Assembly: GCA_017163975.1 (NCBI GenBank)
Contig: JAFFSR010000218.1
Location: forward strand, 8,869,501-8,933,500
Direction: 5' to 3'
Source: Anastatus disparis
Taxonomy: Eukaryota; Arthropoda; Insecta; Hymenoptera; Eupelmidae
Length of the DNA stretch: 64,000 bases
Made by a program: the position numbers and the translations under genes. Every line of letters begins with the position of its first letter. The stretch's first letter is position 1. This document shows positions 22,901 to 34,652 of this stretch, one piece after another. The notes below the pieces were generated by a model. That model searched no databases, was not told the origin of the DNA, and was given only the letters and a program-made list of their open reading frames with translations.

Positions 22901-25900
22901 AAGGGGATCATCGTACGTATCTTTTCGAGTTTACGATTGGAAGGATCGTGTTCATTCTTCAGTAAATAGAATCAGTATTCAATTTAAGGTGAGATCAATT
23001 GAGTTTATAATAATAATCATTTTTGCAATCTGTGTATGCAAGAATCAGACATTTTTCTAATGGAAAATATTTAAATACTTTATCACAAACATTCCATACC
23101 GTGAAACATCGTTTTCTCGTTAATAACGTTTCTAAGTTCTCTTTATCATCCTCTAGATAAATCTAAATCGATTTGCTTGTTTACGAATAAATGTCATATA
23201 TGCTTACACGTGCTTTTTCATTGATACTTTTCGGAGAATTTAATGTTCTTATCTTTAGTATTTAGAAGTGGAATAACCTCTGCTTTTATATATTATCTTT
23301 ATTTCATTCATAGATACTTAAAATTATTACATAAACTTATTAAAATGTAATACTTATCTAGAATTTAATAAAAACTTCTAGCAAAATCGAATGTTTGGAT
23401 ATTTAAATTAAAAAATTTGGTCGACTTTTAGTTACATTATCAGAACTAAAAAGATGTAAGATACTGATATAACAGTTATCGAATTTTTATATTTTTAATT
23501 AAAAATTTTTGAAAATTTTTCTATATTTTACTCTTCAACTTCAAGTAATAAAAAGTATGACATTAAGATACTTCAAAAATTTTTCGAATAAAGATAAAAT
23601 CATGCGTAAGCCATAATACCTTATCACATCACCTTAATTTGAAAACTTTGTACTGATAATTAAGACTATTTTAAAACTCTTTTTTCAAAAAATTTTTAGA
23701 CTAAATGGGACGATTCAGCATTATTCTATGCATCGGGTGAAATTGACGGTACAGCTCATTACGTTGCTGCATCGATAATCAACAGTAGCGTGATTGTCGA
23801 ACTTGATTTTGGCCACGATGCTAAAATTCGTACTTCTCTTGGCGATAGCGTGACTATGAATTATTGGAATAATCTTACCATTTTTCATAATGTATCGCTT
23901 GTTTATATTAGTCTTAACCAGGAAGTCAAAGTACTTGAGGTTCCTGGTGAAAATTACAATATGATTATCGATCCTGAAATTTACATTGGCGGTGGACCCG
24001 AACTCCATAAGAAGCAAGGACTTGTGTCTAATAATAATTTTGCAGGTAGAATTTTCATTTTATTTCACTTTATTTTTAATTCAAATAAAATTATTTAAAA
24101 AAACGGTATGATCCACATGAACTGTTTTTATAGGTTCATTGAAGTATGTTTTCTTTAACGATAAATCAATAATTTATGAATTGAAACGCTCGAATCCAAT
24201 GGTTCATTACATTGGAGTTCTCGAACCAGAATATTACGAAGATGATGTCGAAGTCATTCCTATAACATTTCCTTTTGCTGGTAGCCATATTTGGTGGCCA
24301 CTAAATAGTACTGATACGATAAATTTAAATTTCGATTTCAAGAGCTCGAAACCAATAGCTGTTGTTGCTTCTGGCGATGTTAAGAGTGAAGGTGGGGCTG
24401 GATATTGGGAGGTATTTTTTTCAATATTGTAAAATAGTTAATTAAAGATTTATCCTTTGAAAATCATTTTGTATGCATGAAAAATATTTAAATATTATAT
24501 TTGTTTATTAGCTACGCGTCGTCAATGATGAAATACGTTTTCATCTTGTACCATTGTTAGGAGAAAATGTAACTGTAACAGCATCTGTTAAATTTCCGTC
24601 TAATACATCGTGGCATGCAGTAGAACTTAATTATACAAAAGAAGAGCTCAGTATTTTAGTTGATTATAGAAACAAACAAAGCAAACTCTTTCAAATGAAT
24701 TTGGAACTCGGTGATCGAGTTATCATTGGAAGCGGTAAAGGAAATGCTGGTAAGTATTCTCTAAATTTTATTTAGAGACATGGAATTATGCTTGTATTAA
24801 ACAAATATTTATTGCGATATATGTGAAATTTTTTATTTAGGTTTAGTAGGATGTATGAGAGAAATTGTAGTTAATAATCAAAGAATTGAACCTCGCTATA
24901 TTATTAATACCGAAAGGGTAGTAGGAGAAGTAGCGATTGATAATTGTCAATTTGTTGATCCTTGCAAAAGACCAAATACTTGTGAACATGGTGGCAAGTG
25001 TTCCGTCAAAGAAGATAGAATAACTTGCGATTGCACTGACACTGGCTATATTGGAAAAAACTGTCACTTTGGTAAGTTAAAAATAGTTTATGATAAAAAT
25101 AGAAATGCTACTACTTATTTTTCATTCATGGTCAAAGCTTTTTAAATTAATAATATAATTTATCAGTGAACTTGATCTCTTACAGCTCAGTATAGAAAAA
25201 CATGCGAAGAATTAGCGCTTTTGGGTTACACTAAGGACGATGTTTATAAAATCGATATTGATGGCAATGGTAGATTTCCGCCAGCTCTAGTTAAATGTGA
25301 ATTTCAATCGATTGAGGATTCTACGAAAACTATTGTTGAACACAATTTACCGTCACAAGTGGATGTCCGTTCGATAACTGAATCCGACTTTTCCTTTAGT
25401 ATTACTTACGTACAATTCACTGCTGAAATGTTACAAGAGCTCATTTCACATTCGCTTTACTGTAGTCAATATGTAAAATATGATTGTTACAAAGCTCCTT
25501 TAGAACTTCATAGTGCAACGTGGTTTTTAAGCTCAAAAGGAACATCTGTTGATTATATTGGAAACGTAAATAGAGGTTCCTGTCCTTGTGGAGGTAATTA
25601 TTCAAAGATAAATTTTCTTAATATTTATTTTCATTCAATTAATTAAATCCCATTTCTTAATTTTTAGTCAACAAAACGTGTGTCAATACAAATTTAAGCT
25701 GCAACTGTGACGTGTCTGCTGGAAAGTGGTTATCAGATGAAGGATACTACGAAACCCCTGAATCTTTAGGTATCACAGAAATGGTTTTCCTTCAACAGCG
25801 AGATCTTGAAGAAGATGCTCAAGGTCGAATAACTCTTGGACCTCTCGAATGTGTTGAAACAAGTAAGCAAGAACTAACTTTTACTCAAACTAATCTGAAT

Positions 25901-28900
25901 CATTTTTTAAAAATAATCTCATTAAAATTATCTTGTATTAGATACACAAAAATACGTTGTTACATTTACAACATCACAATCGTATATTGAAGTCCCAGGA
26001 TGGAGAAAAGGTGACATTGCTTTCAGTTTCAGAACAACAGGTGAAAAAGCCATTCTTCTGTATCAACCACCGATACGGAGTAATTATCCATCATTCATGG
26101 TTGCATTGACTTCTGATTATAAATTAACTTTTAACTTCACCTTAAATACGGGAACAATCCGAGAATTAGAAGTAAAAAGTCGAAGAAAATTAAATAATGG
26201 AGAATGGCAGAAAATATGGATTGATTACAATGATTACCATGTAAGGTTTATGATAAACACAGATTTTCAAATGGTTGATTTACTTCCTGAAGAGGAGTTT
26301 GGACCTTTTGAAGGTTCTATGTTTATAGGCGGAGCTACTGCGTGAGTATTTACGATATCGATTGAGAAATTTAAAATATATTTTGAAGAATATAATTCAT
26401 TAAAATATCCTTATCTTTTAGCGAACACTTAAAAACCTCATCAGTTAGGCAAGGTCTAATTGGCTGTTTCCGAGGTTTAGTTGTGAATGGAGAAATTTTA
26501 GATATCCATAGCTATATGTCTGTTCATTTATCAGAAATCATTAAAGATTGTAAGCCTTCGTGTCAACCTAATAAATGTCAAAATAATGCTCGATGTGTTG
26601 AATTGTGGAGTAATTTTACTTGCGTCTGCGAAAATAGATGGGCTCATTTAGGCACTTATTGCGAAACAAGTGAGTAATCAAATATCACAATTTTCAAATG
26701 AAAAAATATAAATGATATTAAACTATATTTATTTCAGATATAAATAATAAAGCTCTAACTTTCACATCAACTGGAGCTTTTCTGAAAAAGAATTACTTTA
26801 GTTCTAGTGAAGAAGAAGAAGAAAAGACTCTTTTAAAGAGTATGCTTGTGAAAAATATACTCATTAATTTAAGGACTTATGATAAGCACTCGTTGATTCT
26901 GTATGCAAATGATCATCTTAACAATTTCGCTCATTTATATATTTCTAATGGCACAAAAATTGTTTATTTATTCAACGCTGGTAACGAAATTAAGAATATT
27001 ACTGTTGAATATCCTAGTGCCAATACTGGAATATCCGTACAAATAGCTATCATTCGCACAGAAAATACAACGACTTTACACGTTAATGAGCACAATGTAA
27101 CTTTAGATGCTGTTCCACTTTTACTCGAAACTTATTCTAACAAACCTTGGATCAATCCGGAGAAAGAAATTCTTGCTCCTCAGCGACCTCCTGCTCCTCC
27201 TACAGATTATTTTCAAGTAATTTTTAAATTACTACATTTTTTAAACAATATATTTTTATTTTGAAAAAAGTGTACTACTTTTTGTGTGAAAGATTTTATT
27301 TTAAGAAACCAATTATTTTACTTTTAAAGGTTAATTTAGGAGGATTCGATCCAGATAATCTTTTGCGTGTTGGAGCTGAAGGAGATTTAATTCAAGGTTA
27401 CATTGGCTGTCTTCGAGGTCTTATGATAGGACAATATCTCGTTGATTTACCAAATTTAGCTAGCGAAGCTAATCACGAGGGTAGTAAAGGTGTTTTACCC
27501 AATTGTCATATGAAATGTGATGCTGTACCATGTAAAAATCAAGGTACTTGTACTGAAGACTTTGGAAAACAAGAAGCTTCTTGTAATTGCGAATTAACAT
27601 CGTACTTTGGAGACCATTGTGCCGATGAAAAAGGAGCTGATTTTAGCGGTGAAAGCGTTTTACAAAGGGAATTCGATTTAGATGGAGAAGTTAATCGTAT
27701 TAAAGTTAAATTAGCATTTTCAACAAGCGATCGACAGCGAACTTCGACACTCTTACTTCTTCAAACTGAAAATAAGTAATTATTCTATAAAATCATTTTT
27801 TTAAATATAAACAAAATCATTCGAATCCTGCTTATAATAAACTTTGATGTACGTTTCAGGAGAAGTTATTACTTATTAGTCGCCCTCACGTCGGAGGGAC
27901 AACTTATTTTCGAAGAAGATAGAGAAGGTTCAGCTTTTGGTGTTCGTCTTAACGATAGAACTTATTCAAATGGAGCTCGTCATAGTATTTATTATGTCAG
28001 AGACAATAACACTGCCACTTTACTAGTAAATATTAAACACTAATACCAATATTCAATAAATAACTAAACGTAAATTCTATTTTTGTGTATTTGTATTTTT
28101 TAGATCGATAGAGAACCAGTTCAGCTGATGCCTATTCCAGCATTGAGTCTAGGCGATGACGATGATGATGAAAATAATGAAGAAGACGATGGTCCTGGAG
28201 CCACTGAAATTCAGTTGGGTGGATTGAATACAACTGATAAACGATTCAGAGCTTACAAGGGATATATTGGATGCTTAAGTAGTAAGTAAATCTAATATCA
28301 AAACATATATGTATTTCATTTATGATTTGTTCATGTGTAAATTTAATATTGTATCTTTTATAGATGTTGTAGTTTCTATAAATGGAGGTGTTGGCATGAA
28401 ACCTCTTGAAGAATACATGTTGTTCACGAAAAAAGGAAGCGAAACAGTAAGGGTAACGGCACCTGCTGGAGTTCGGAGCGCTCAGTGTGCGGTCTTTCAC
28501 ACGCAACCTCGTGGACTTGAGCCACCAAAAAATGACAGTGTGGTAAGCTATTTTCAAATATACTCATTTTAGCAATAAAATAAAATACGAAAAGTTCTTT
28601 AAATAATCAATCAACTTAATTTTTAGAATCGCGAACGTGCATGGGGTGAGGATCCACCAAAACGAGTTCTTTATAAATCTCACTACGCAGATGCGACACA
28701 AGAAGAACAAGGCGCCGGGACGTATATTTTTATAGCCTTAGTTTGTCTATTCGTTGCAGCAGTAATTGGTTGTTCTTATGAAGTTTGGCGTAGTGCAAGA
28801 AAAGATCGTAAACGACGTAAGCAACAACAACGATCACGTTCTGGTTCTTCAACTTCTGGTTCACAACGTTGGCCTGGTTATGGCGATGGTACAACTACAA

Positions 28901-31900
28901 CAACACCATTGAGTCCTGGAACAAAATCTGTTGGATTTAAAAATGTTGACGGTGTCGAAGAGAAAAGGCCTAACGGAACCCATAAACCTGCTTTAGCGCC
29001 AAATTCTAAGGATTATAAACCACTGGCGAATTCTGAACCTAAAGCTGAGATGAATGATAAGAGAAATGTTAAAGGTGCGCGATTTTAAATTAGAATTTAA
29101 ATCAAATGTTGACTTAAAGTGGCGAGTATATGATTATAGAAATTGATGATATAAACTGACACTTTGTAATACTAAAGAGAAAGGATTTTACATCATTACC
29201 AGTTTTTGACTATAGATTACAAATAAAGGAATTCAGAAAAATTCTAATGTGAAAGTCATATCATTTAATTTCATTGTTCTTTTATAGGAATCCACATTAT
29301 CGTTCATTATTTTATAAAATATTAAATTTAATTCAAATTATCTTCAACAAAAATTAAACCCAATTGATTTTGTTGCAGCAGATGAAGAGGCCGAGAAAAA
29401 GGAGCTGCTAGGGGTAAATACAGGCCTCGTCTCTAAACCTGCGAAACCGAATCCATTTGTAAAGATCTTTAATTTTTTTTTCAACGTTTGACAATTTATT
29501 TATTTGCATGTGGTTTGACAATGGGCTTTCCAAAAAGCTTGCGGTTTGGCTTTGTTTTTTATCAACACTGCATGTTTATTTGTATTATACATTGAATTTT
29601 ACATATGTGATGTTACTCATTTATACGTGAAGCTTATTATCGTGATCATTAATTTGTGCGTTTCATATAAAATGGTGTAAAGACATCCAAATTCACCTAA
29701 AATTGGATTTATTAACCAAGCAAATTATATACAATGGCATGCATGTGCATCATTTCGATAAACTTTTTTTCCACACAATTTTTCATAAACTGATTTTAAG
29801 TTTTGAAACTTTAAAATAATTAAAGGTTAAAAGTCATAGTAAATTAGAGATTATCTTCTATTTGCATGTAAGAAATAAATTTTATTGCATATTTTGTTTC
29901 TATAATATTAATCACAAAGTTTATTGTCATAAAAAAATTATATTTCATACTTCTTACATTCATCGACATTTTGAAGTTTCGCGCTTTCTTCGCGTTCACA
30001 ATTGAAAGCAATTAATTTTTCAATCATAAGTCGTATTGATTGCACGACTTCACTAAATTTATCTTTCTCGTTTCAGTCGATGGAAGATTTAACAGAAGAA
30101 CCCGAGCTCGAAGAAGAAGAACAAAACGAAGAAGAGGATGAAGACGACGATGAAGAATCCGAGCACGAATTAACGGCCACAGAAATAAGTATAGACGCTA
30201 ATGGAAAGCCCGAAGTACTGACAAGGCCAGCGCCGGTAAGAAGTGCATCAATGAAATCAAAAATTTTAAAACCACAAATTGGCAAAGCTTTATTGCAAAC
30301 AAATTTTTCGGTTACCGGTCTCAATGAAATTAAAACTGAATGTATACCAAGCGAACATGATCATCGCATCGTCTTACAATGCGATATTACAGCAAGCGAA
30401 CCACCAAGCAGGCCAGTTAGCTTGCATCTTAATAGCACATTTACAACATTCAAACCACAACAATCAGCAACAAATATACAATCAAACAGGCCAAATAGCA
30501 TGCTTGTTGAAAAAGTTACGGCCAAAATGATCGATCCACCAAAGAATGAATGAATGCTTTATTTTTTTTTCCTTTATTTTTTTTCGTTATTTATTTTTTA
30601 AAGCTTTGAAAAAAGAGGGTTTAAAAGCGGCTTTACTTTACGGACTGAAATATACAGTATTTAAGAAAATTTACTTGAAGTTTTCTTAACTAAACAACGC
30701 AACTGACATAACTTTTTTTTCTTTATCAATGAACAATCACGAACAAATTTTTTATATAGCATAAAAACAAACGATCTTTGTTAACATAATAGTCGGTAAA
30801 GAAAATCTCTTTTACGCTTGTTAAGGTTACTTATCAAGGAGGTTTATGCAACAATATTATAAAACGCATCCTGCTGCTTAAAATAGTTTTAAACGAGATA
30901 AATTTTTACATTCCTACAAACTTATTTACAAATATTTACATTGAATATTTTTATTATTAAACATCATAGATTTTATTTAACAACCTCCTTAAGTAACATT
31001 AATATGATTCATTCATTTTATTTAGTGAGAATTTAATGTTATTATTCTAAGTATTAGATGTCCCATTTGGGGAACTTACTAAGTGCACTTAAAGCTCGCT
31101 GTTAACTTCTAGCAATTTTTAAAATCTAATTTTGACTTTGAAGTAGTACTGACAAAAATTTATATGTTAATGTAAAAAATAAACATTAAATGTTGTTTTA
31201 TAAACAGTTGCTTCATTACGTCAGAACATGGTTTACGTAAAGTTAGTATTTATAATTGAATTTACGATTGGAATTCGATGAATAAGTATTTATACAAAAA
31301 GCATTTATTAAATAGATTTAAATATTTTTGAAACAATATTTTCTTAGGCCTAGTGTTAATATTTTTAATGTATTTTTATGCTTTCACAAATGTCTAATTT
31401 TTCGATGATATAATTTAAGCTTCTTTAATGGGCGATTGTCGATATATAGATAATTCATTAAGGCTGAATTAGATTTAAGTGTTAGATTTAAGTAGTATTT
31501 AAAAAAATATTTTTTTTTGTGTTTTTTTTTTTTGAAAAAGTAAATGTTTCAGATTAATGACAATAATAGAAAAATAGTGACTGAACACTTTATAGTTCAT
31601 ATTACTTAAAAGACTTAAGTACCAAGACTAAGCATAATAAAATCTACTTAAAAGTTATTTAAGATCAATTGCTAAAGCCAAATTTTTCTATAAACTTACG
31701 CTATTGAAAACTTTTGCTATTATGAAAATGTTTCAATGAAAAATTGAGAATTTATAGACTATAAGTATGACAATCAAATTTACAAATTTAACTGGAACTG
31801 TAACATTTACTTTAATCGATGTATGCATATAACATTACCTTTGTAATTTTTATAAAAACTAGCGATTTGCGTTTATATAAATTAATTTGATTGTTTTCAC

Positions 31901-33285
31901 AAAAAATGATAAATTTTGTATAACACCACACATTATGTTTTCGCGCGTGTTAATAACAAAGCTTTTTTTTGGTGGCAAGTATTGGATTTTATCGCACATT
32001 ACTCGCAATCATCATCTTAAATAACAAGAAAACTACGATAATAATAATATTTTTACTTATTTGAAATTAAGTAATGTTTTCTCTTTGATTGAAAAAAAAA
32101 ATAATGTAGAAATGGCAAATTTAAAATTTCAGATAAGAAAAGCATCGTTAGTAAGTCTCGATGACAACGTTATTCCTTTAAATTCAATCTTCAATAATTC
32201 CGATGATTCTGAGAATACAAATGATTGTTAAAAAGGTACACAATAATGTCTTGAATTTTCAGATTTATTAAATTTATTTGTAGCTTTTATTTTCTTTTAT
32301 TAAAAAAAAAAGTACAAATAAATTTCTATTGTATGCCGAATGTGAATGAAACAATAATTTCTAAACGAGCATGTAAATCGTGCAACTATTAAAACGAGTA
32401 TTATATAAAAAAAAGAATAAACTGTGCTACTTAAAACTGACTATAAAATGCATTTCTATTTCTTATTCTCTTAATTTTTCTCTATCGCATTACTGAACTT
32501 TCAAAAATATACGGATTTAAAATTTTCAATAATACAGCCTCTATCAAAATAAAGAAAGGCTGTAGTATCATAACAATCATCTCATTGCATGTTACGCTTT
32601 TGGGCTGCTGTCCAATGGATGTTTTTTTATTCCATGCGCTTCGTTAATTAAATAAAAAAATGATACACATACGCACCTCGACAGTAAGTAGATAAGCTTT
32701 GATTTTAAATTAACAAACAAAAAAAAAAATTCGTGCACGATGACAATGTGATTAAAATCTGTGGATATGCTTTAATGGACTCACAACAAGAATTTGCTGC
32801 ACTTAATGAATCACCGCTACCTCCAAGTTTTCTTCTTTATTTCTCTTTTTTTGCTGTCTTGAATTATTTTATTTCGAGCTTAGTGACAAAACTTAATTAT
32901 AAAAATAAAGAATAATTGATGTGAACTTATGGATGTGCAGGCCCGTGGAAAAGACAACGGAGATTCACGACCGGCTACCTGGAGCAATGCAACAGGTTTG
33001 CTATAAAACATGATTCAATAGTATTTTTAGTATTTAATAAATTAAATTTTAAAAATTCATTGAGTTAAAAATTCAACCAGTTATTGAAAATCTAAAATAA
33101 TTAATAAATTCTTTTCTTCCTTAGCTGCAGAACAAGCACGAAAATTGAAGAACATGAGTTTAGCACCGATGTATTTATCACCGGATCAACGTACCTTTGC
33201 TAATCCAATAAGTTACCTCGGTGGGCCTCGATTACCAGCATCGAAAAGTAGATCGTCAATTGAATCAATTCTATCGCTCGACTAA
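19968..33285 (+). CDS. axo: Axotactin-like neurexin-family surface protein (Kunitz, laminin-G, EGF, TM)
   Basis: Exons (approximate): 19968-20370, 20541-20701, 20780-20883, 20968-21320, 22093-22261, 22672-22787, 22882-22988, 23700-24045, 24134-24411, 24512-24749, 24841-25071, 25186-25593, 25668-25862, 25942-26341, 26422-26669, 26738-27216, 27330-27775, 27860-28025, 28104-28281, 28364-28542, 28627-29074, 29379 onward, then 30077 to alternative ends. All junction phases agree, giving about 1,884 residues before the tail exons. Order: signal peptide (1-25), six-Cys Kunitz domain (about 79-129, GPCK with Lys at P1), Thr/Ser/Pro linker, laminin-G modules alternating with four EGF modules, a CASPR-like fibrinogen segment (exons 12-13), a membrane helix near residues 1766-1788 (IALVCLFVAAVIG) followed by RKDRKRRK, and a cytoplasmic tail. 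Drosophila axotactin is a glial neurexin-family protein acting on axonal conduction; the same role here is inferred. The start is chosen over the ATG at 19958 because it opens the signal peptide and has A at -3. Confidence 0.9.
20407..20500 (+). mobile_element. Degenerate MITE, CCCTGGTAG family, in intron 1 of the axotactin-like gene
   Basis: Begins CCCTGCTAGAAAATTATAAG, close to the end of the 44050-44220 foldback element (CCCTGGTAGAAAATTAACCA). It ends in TGATAAATTTCCTGCCAAG, matching that element's other end. The middle is diverged. Confidence 0.55.
22411..22570. repeat. Intronic foldback hairpin (MITE-like)
   Basis: Arms of about 60 bases: left has AGAGATAGAGAAAAAATTTA and TTATTATTACAATTTTTCAA, right has the near reverse complement ending GCTATATCTCCAAGCAAG. 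The loop is about 35 bases. It lies in intron 5 of the axotactin-like gene. A non-autonomous transposon relic is likely; a hairpin RNA is possible but untested. Confidence 0.7.
29379..29459 (+). CDS. axo: Axotactin-like tail exon with NAGNAG acceptor and two usable donors
   Basis: The acceptor reads TTGCAGCAG, so splicing can occur at either AG and include or omit one residue. The exon encodes DEEAEKKELLG, then VNTGLVSKPAKPNPF if it runs to the second donor. Two donors, GGG/GTAAAT at about 29413 and TTT/GTAAAG at about 29460, are both in phase 0 with the next exon at 30077. The longer form gains an NPF tripeptide, a known EH-domain ligand motif; function here is inference. If the preceding intron is retained, translation stops after KGARF at about 29089. 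Confidence 0.6.
30077..30553 (+). CDS. axo: Axotactin-like tail exon: acidic region, read-through C-terminus
   Basis: After the acceptor TTTCAG the frame encodes SMEDLTEEPELEEEEQ followed by a Glu/Asp run, then a Ser/Pro/Thr-rich tail ending IDPPKNE and TGA at 30551-30553. Inside it, GCGCCG/GTAAGA at 30235/30236 is a strong donor in phase 0. It allows the exon to stop there and splice to 32133 or 32941. The exon is thus either terminal or internal. Confidence 0.7.
   Translation, partial: SMEDLTEEPELEEEEQNEEEDEDDDEESEHELTATEISIDANGKPEVLTRPAPVRSASMKSKILKPQIGKALLQTNFSVTGLNEIKTECIPSEHDHRIVLQCDITASEPPSRPVSLHLNSTFTTFKPQQSATNIQSNRPNSMLVEKVTAKMIDPPKNE
32133..32231 (+). CDS. axo: Axotactin-like alternative terminal exon A
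   Basis: Acceptor AAATTTCAG, then 32 codons (IRKASLVSLDDN ... NTNDC) and TAA at 32229-32231. It is phase 0 with the donor at 30235. RKAS matches a basophilic kinase consensus. The 1.6 kb between 30554 and this exon is AT-rich and would be 3' UTR for the read-through form and intron for this one. Confidence 0.5.
   Translation: MRKASLVSLDDNVIPLNSIFNNSDDSENTNDC
32941..33285 (+). CDS. axo: Axotactin-like alternative terminal exons B
   Basis: Exon 32941-32995 (ARGKDNGDSRPATWSNA; acceptor GTGCAG, donor CAG/GTTTGC) joins exon 33125-33285 (acceptor TCCTTAG) and ends SSIESILSLD with TAA at 33283-33285. Entry is phase 0, so it can follow the donor at 30235 directly. Codon usage is less AT-driven than the flanks, and the two exons stay in frame through the split codon, which argues for real coding sequence. 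Confidence 0.65.
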
Positions 33286-34652
33286 AATTGTTGTCGTTTT
33301 TGGATCACCGATACGACAAACAAATCACAAAGACTAGTCAAATAAAATGACCAAAAGTGTTGAAATTAAAAGTAAGCCATCTACTTAACTGCCTTTTTTT
33401 CCAAAAATGAAATAAATAAGAAGAAAGCAGAAGAGTTAGGTTTTAACTTTTATCAAATTAATCTCGTGAAAATAATTTGGACGTTATCTACGCTAATGTT
33501 TTCACTATATGTATGTGCAAGATGATGTGTACGCAAAGTTGAAGATTTTTTTTTGTTTGAATTATCCAATGCTTATATGATAAGTTAGTGTTGCGTGTTT
33601 TCTATATGTGATAATAATGCGGTGTGATAACTAAAAAAATAGTATTTTTTAAATAAAAAAAATTGTAAATAGGCTTTTTTCAGTAAAAAATAATAACGCG
33701 AAAAAGATATTTTGAAAGTATTATACATTGATAGGTCGAATTGCAAGATTGTGATAACAATATAGAAAAATTTAATGAAATTAGAAATTCTAGCACACAA
33801 CACTAACTTACCATAGTAAGTAGGATAAAGTTGATATATTTCATAAAAAATAAAAAAGAACGAAGAATATTTTCTTCACCTTGTGAACGAACATTATGTC
33901 AAAGTGAACAATGAAGAAAATAGATCCAAGCACAAGTACTATATTACCACAAATAGAAAATATCACAAATACGGAAGAAAACAAATCCTGACTAATGTTA
34001 CTCAGATGTTCTAAAGTGAGATTTATCCCCATCTTCGTTGTTTATTGATTAACGCATATCACCATGATCCTAATTATTTATATGCATTTATAATTCATTC
34101 CTTTGTCTTATAATAGAATAAATAAGAAAGAAAAAAATGTAACAACGATGGTACAGTAAATAATGAACCAATTGTTAATTATTTGAACGATTTACCTCGT
34201 TTAGTTTGTTCAAAATAAAAGAAAAGTAAATAGATAAAAAAGATAAGTGATTAATTGTCATAAGATAAAAAAAATATTTAAAGGCGGTTATTAGCTTTGA
34301 TCTGTGTATCGTCTTGTAAACGCTAATAATTCACAAGATGAGTATTTTCTTTTTGAGTGAGAACCGCTTGCTAGTTGTAATTGTACAGATGAAAATAAAA
34401 AAGTCAAATTATCGTTTTAAAAAACAAACATCGTGTTGTTTTATTACATTAACGTTAAAGTATGAAAATCTCTTAGTTACTTATTATGTACAAATTTTTG
34501 CATATTTACAGACTAAGCTTACACGTATACATAGAAATTTACAAACTTGATTGGTATGTATGTAGTTGCATATTTTGTTTTTTCACTTCGTAAAAAGTTG
34601 TAAAAGAAACAGACTTTCGATTGCAATAATACTTATGATTATAATGGTTGGT
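33286..34652. other. Convergent 3' intergenic region
   Basis: Lies between the stop of the axotactin-like gene (+) and the stop of the flippase (-). Several AATAAA-type signals occur on both strands. It probably holds both 3' UTRs; no further gene was seen. Confidence 0.6.

Noticed and set aside
30073..30324. Minus-strand Ser-rich open frame opposite the acidic exon
   Set aside because: It is the antisense shadow of the Glu/Asp codons in the axotactin-like tail exon.
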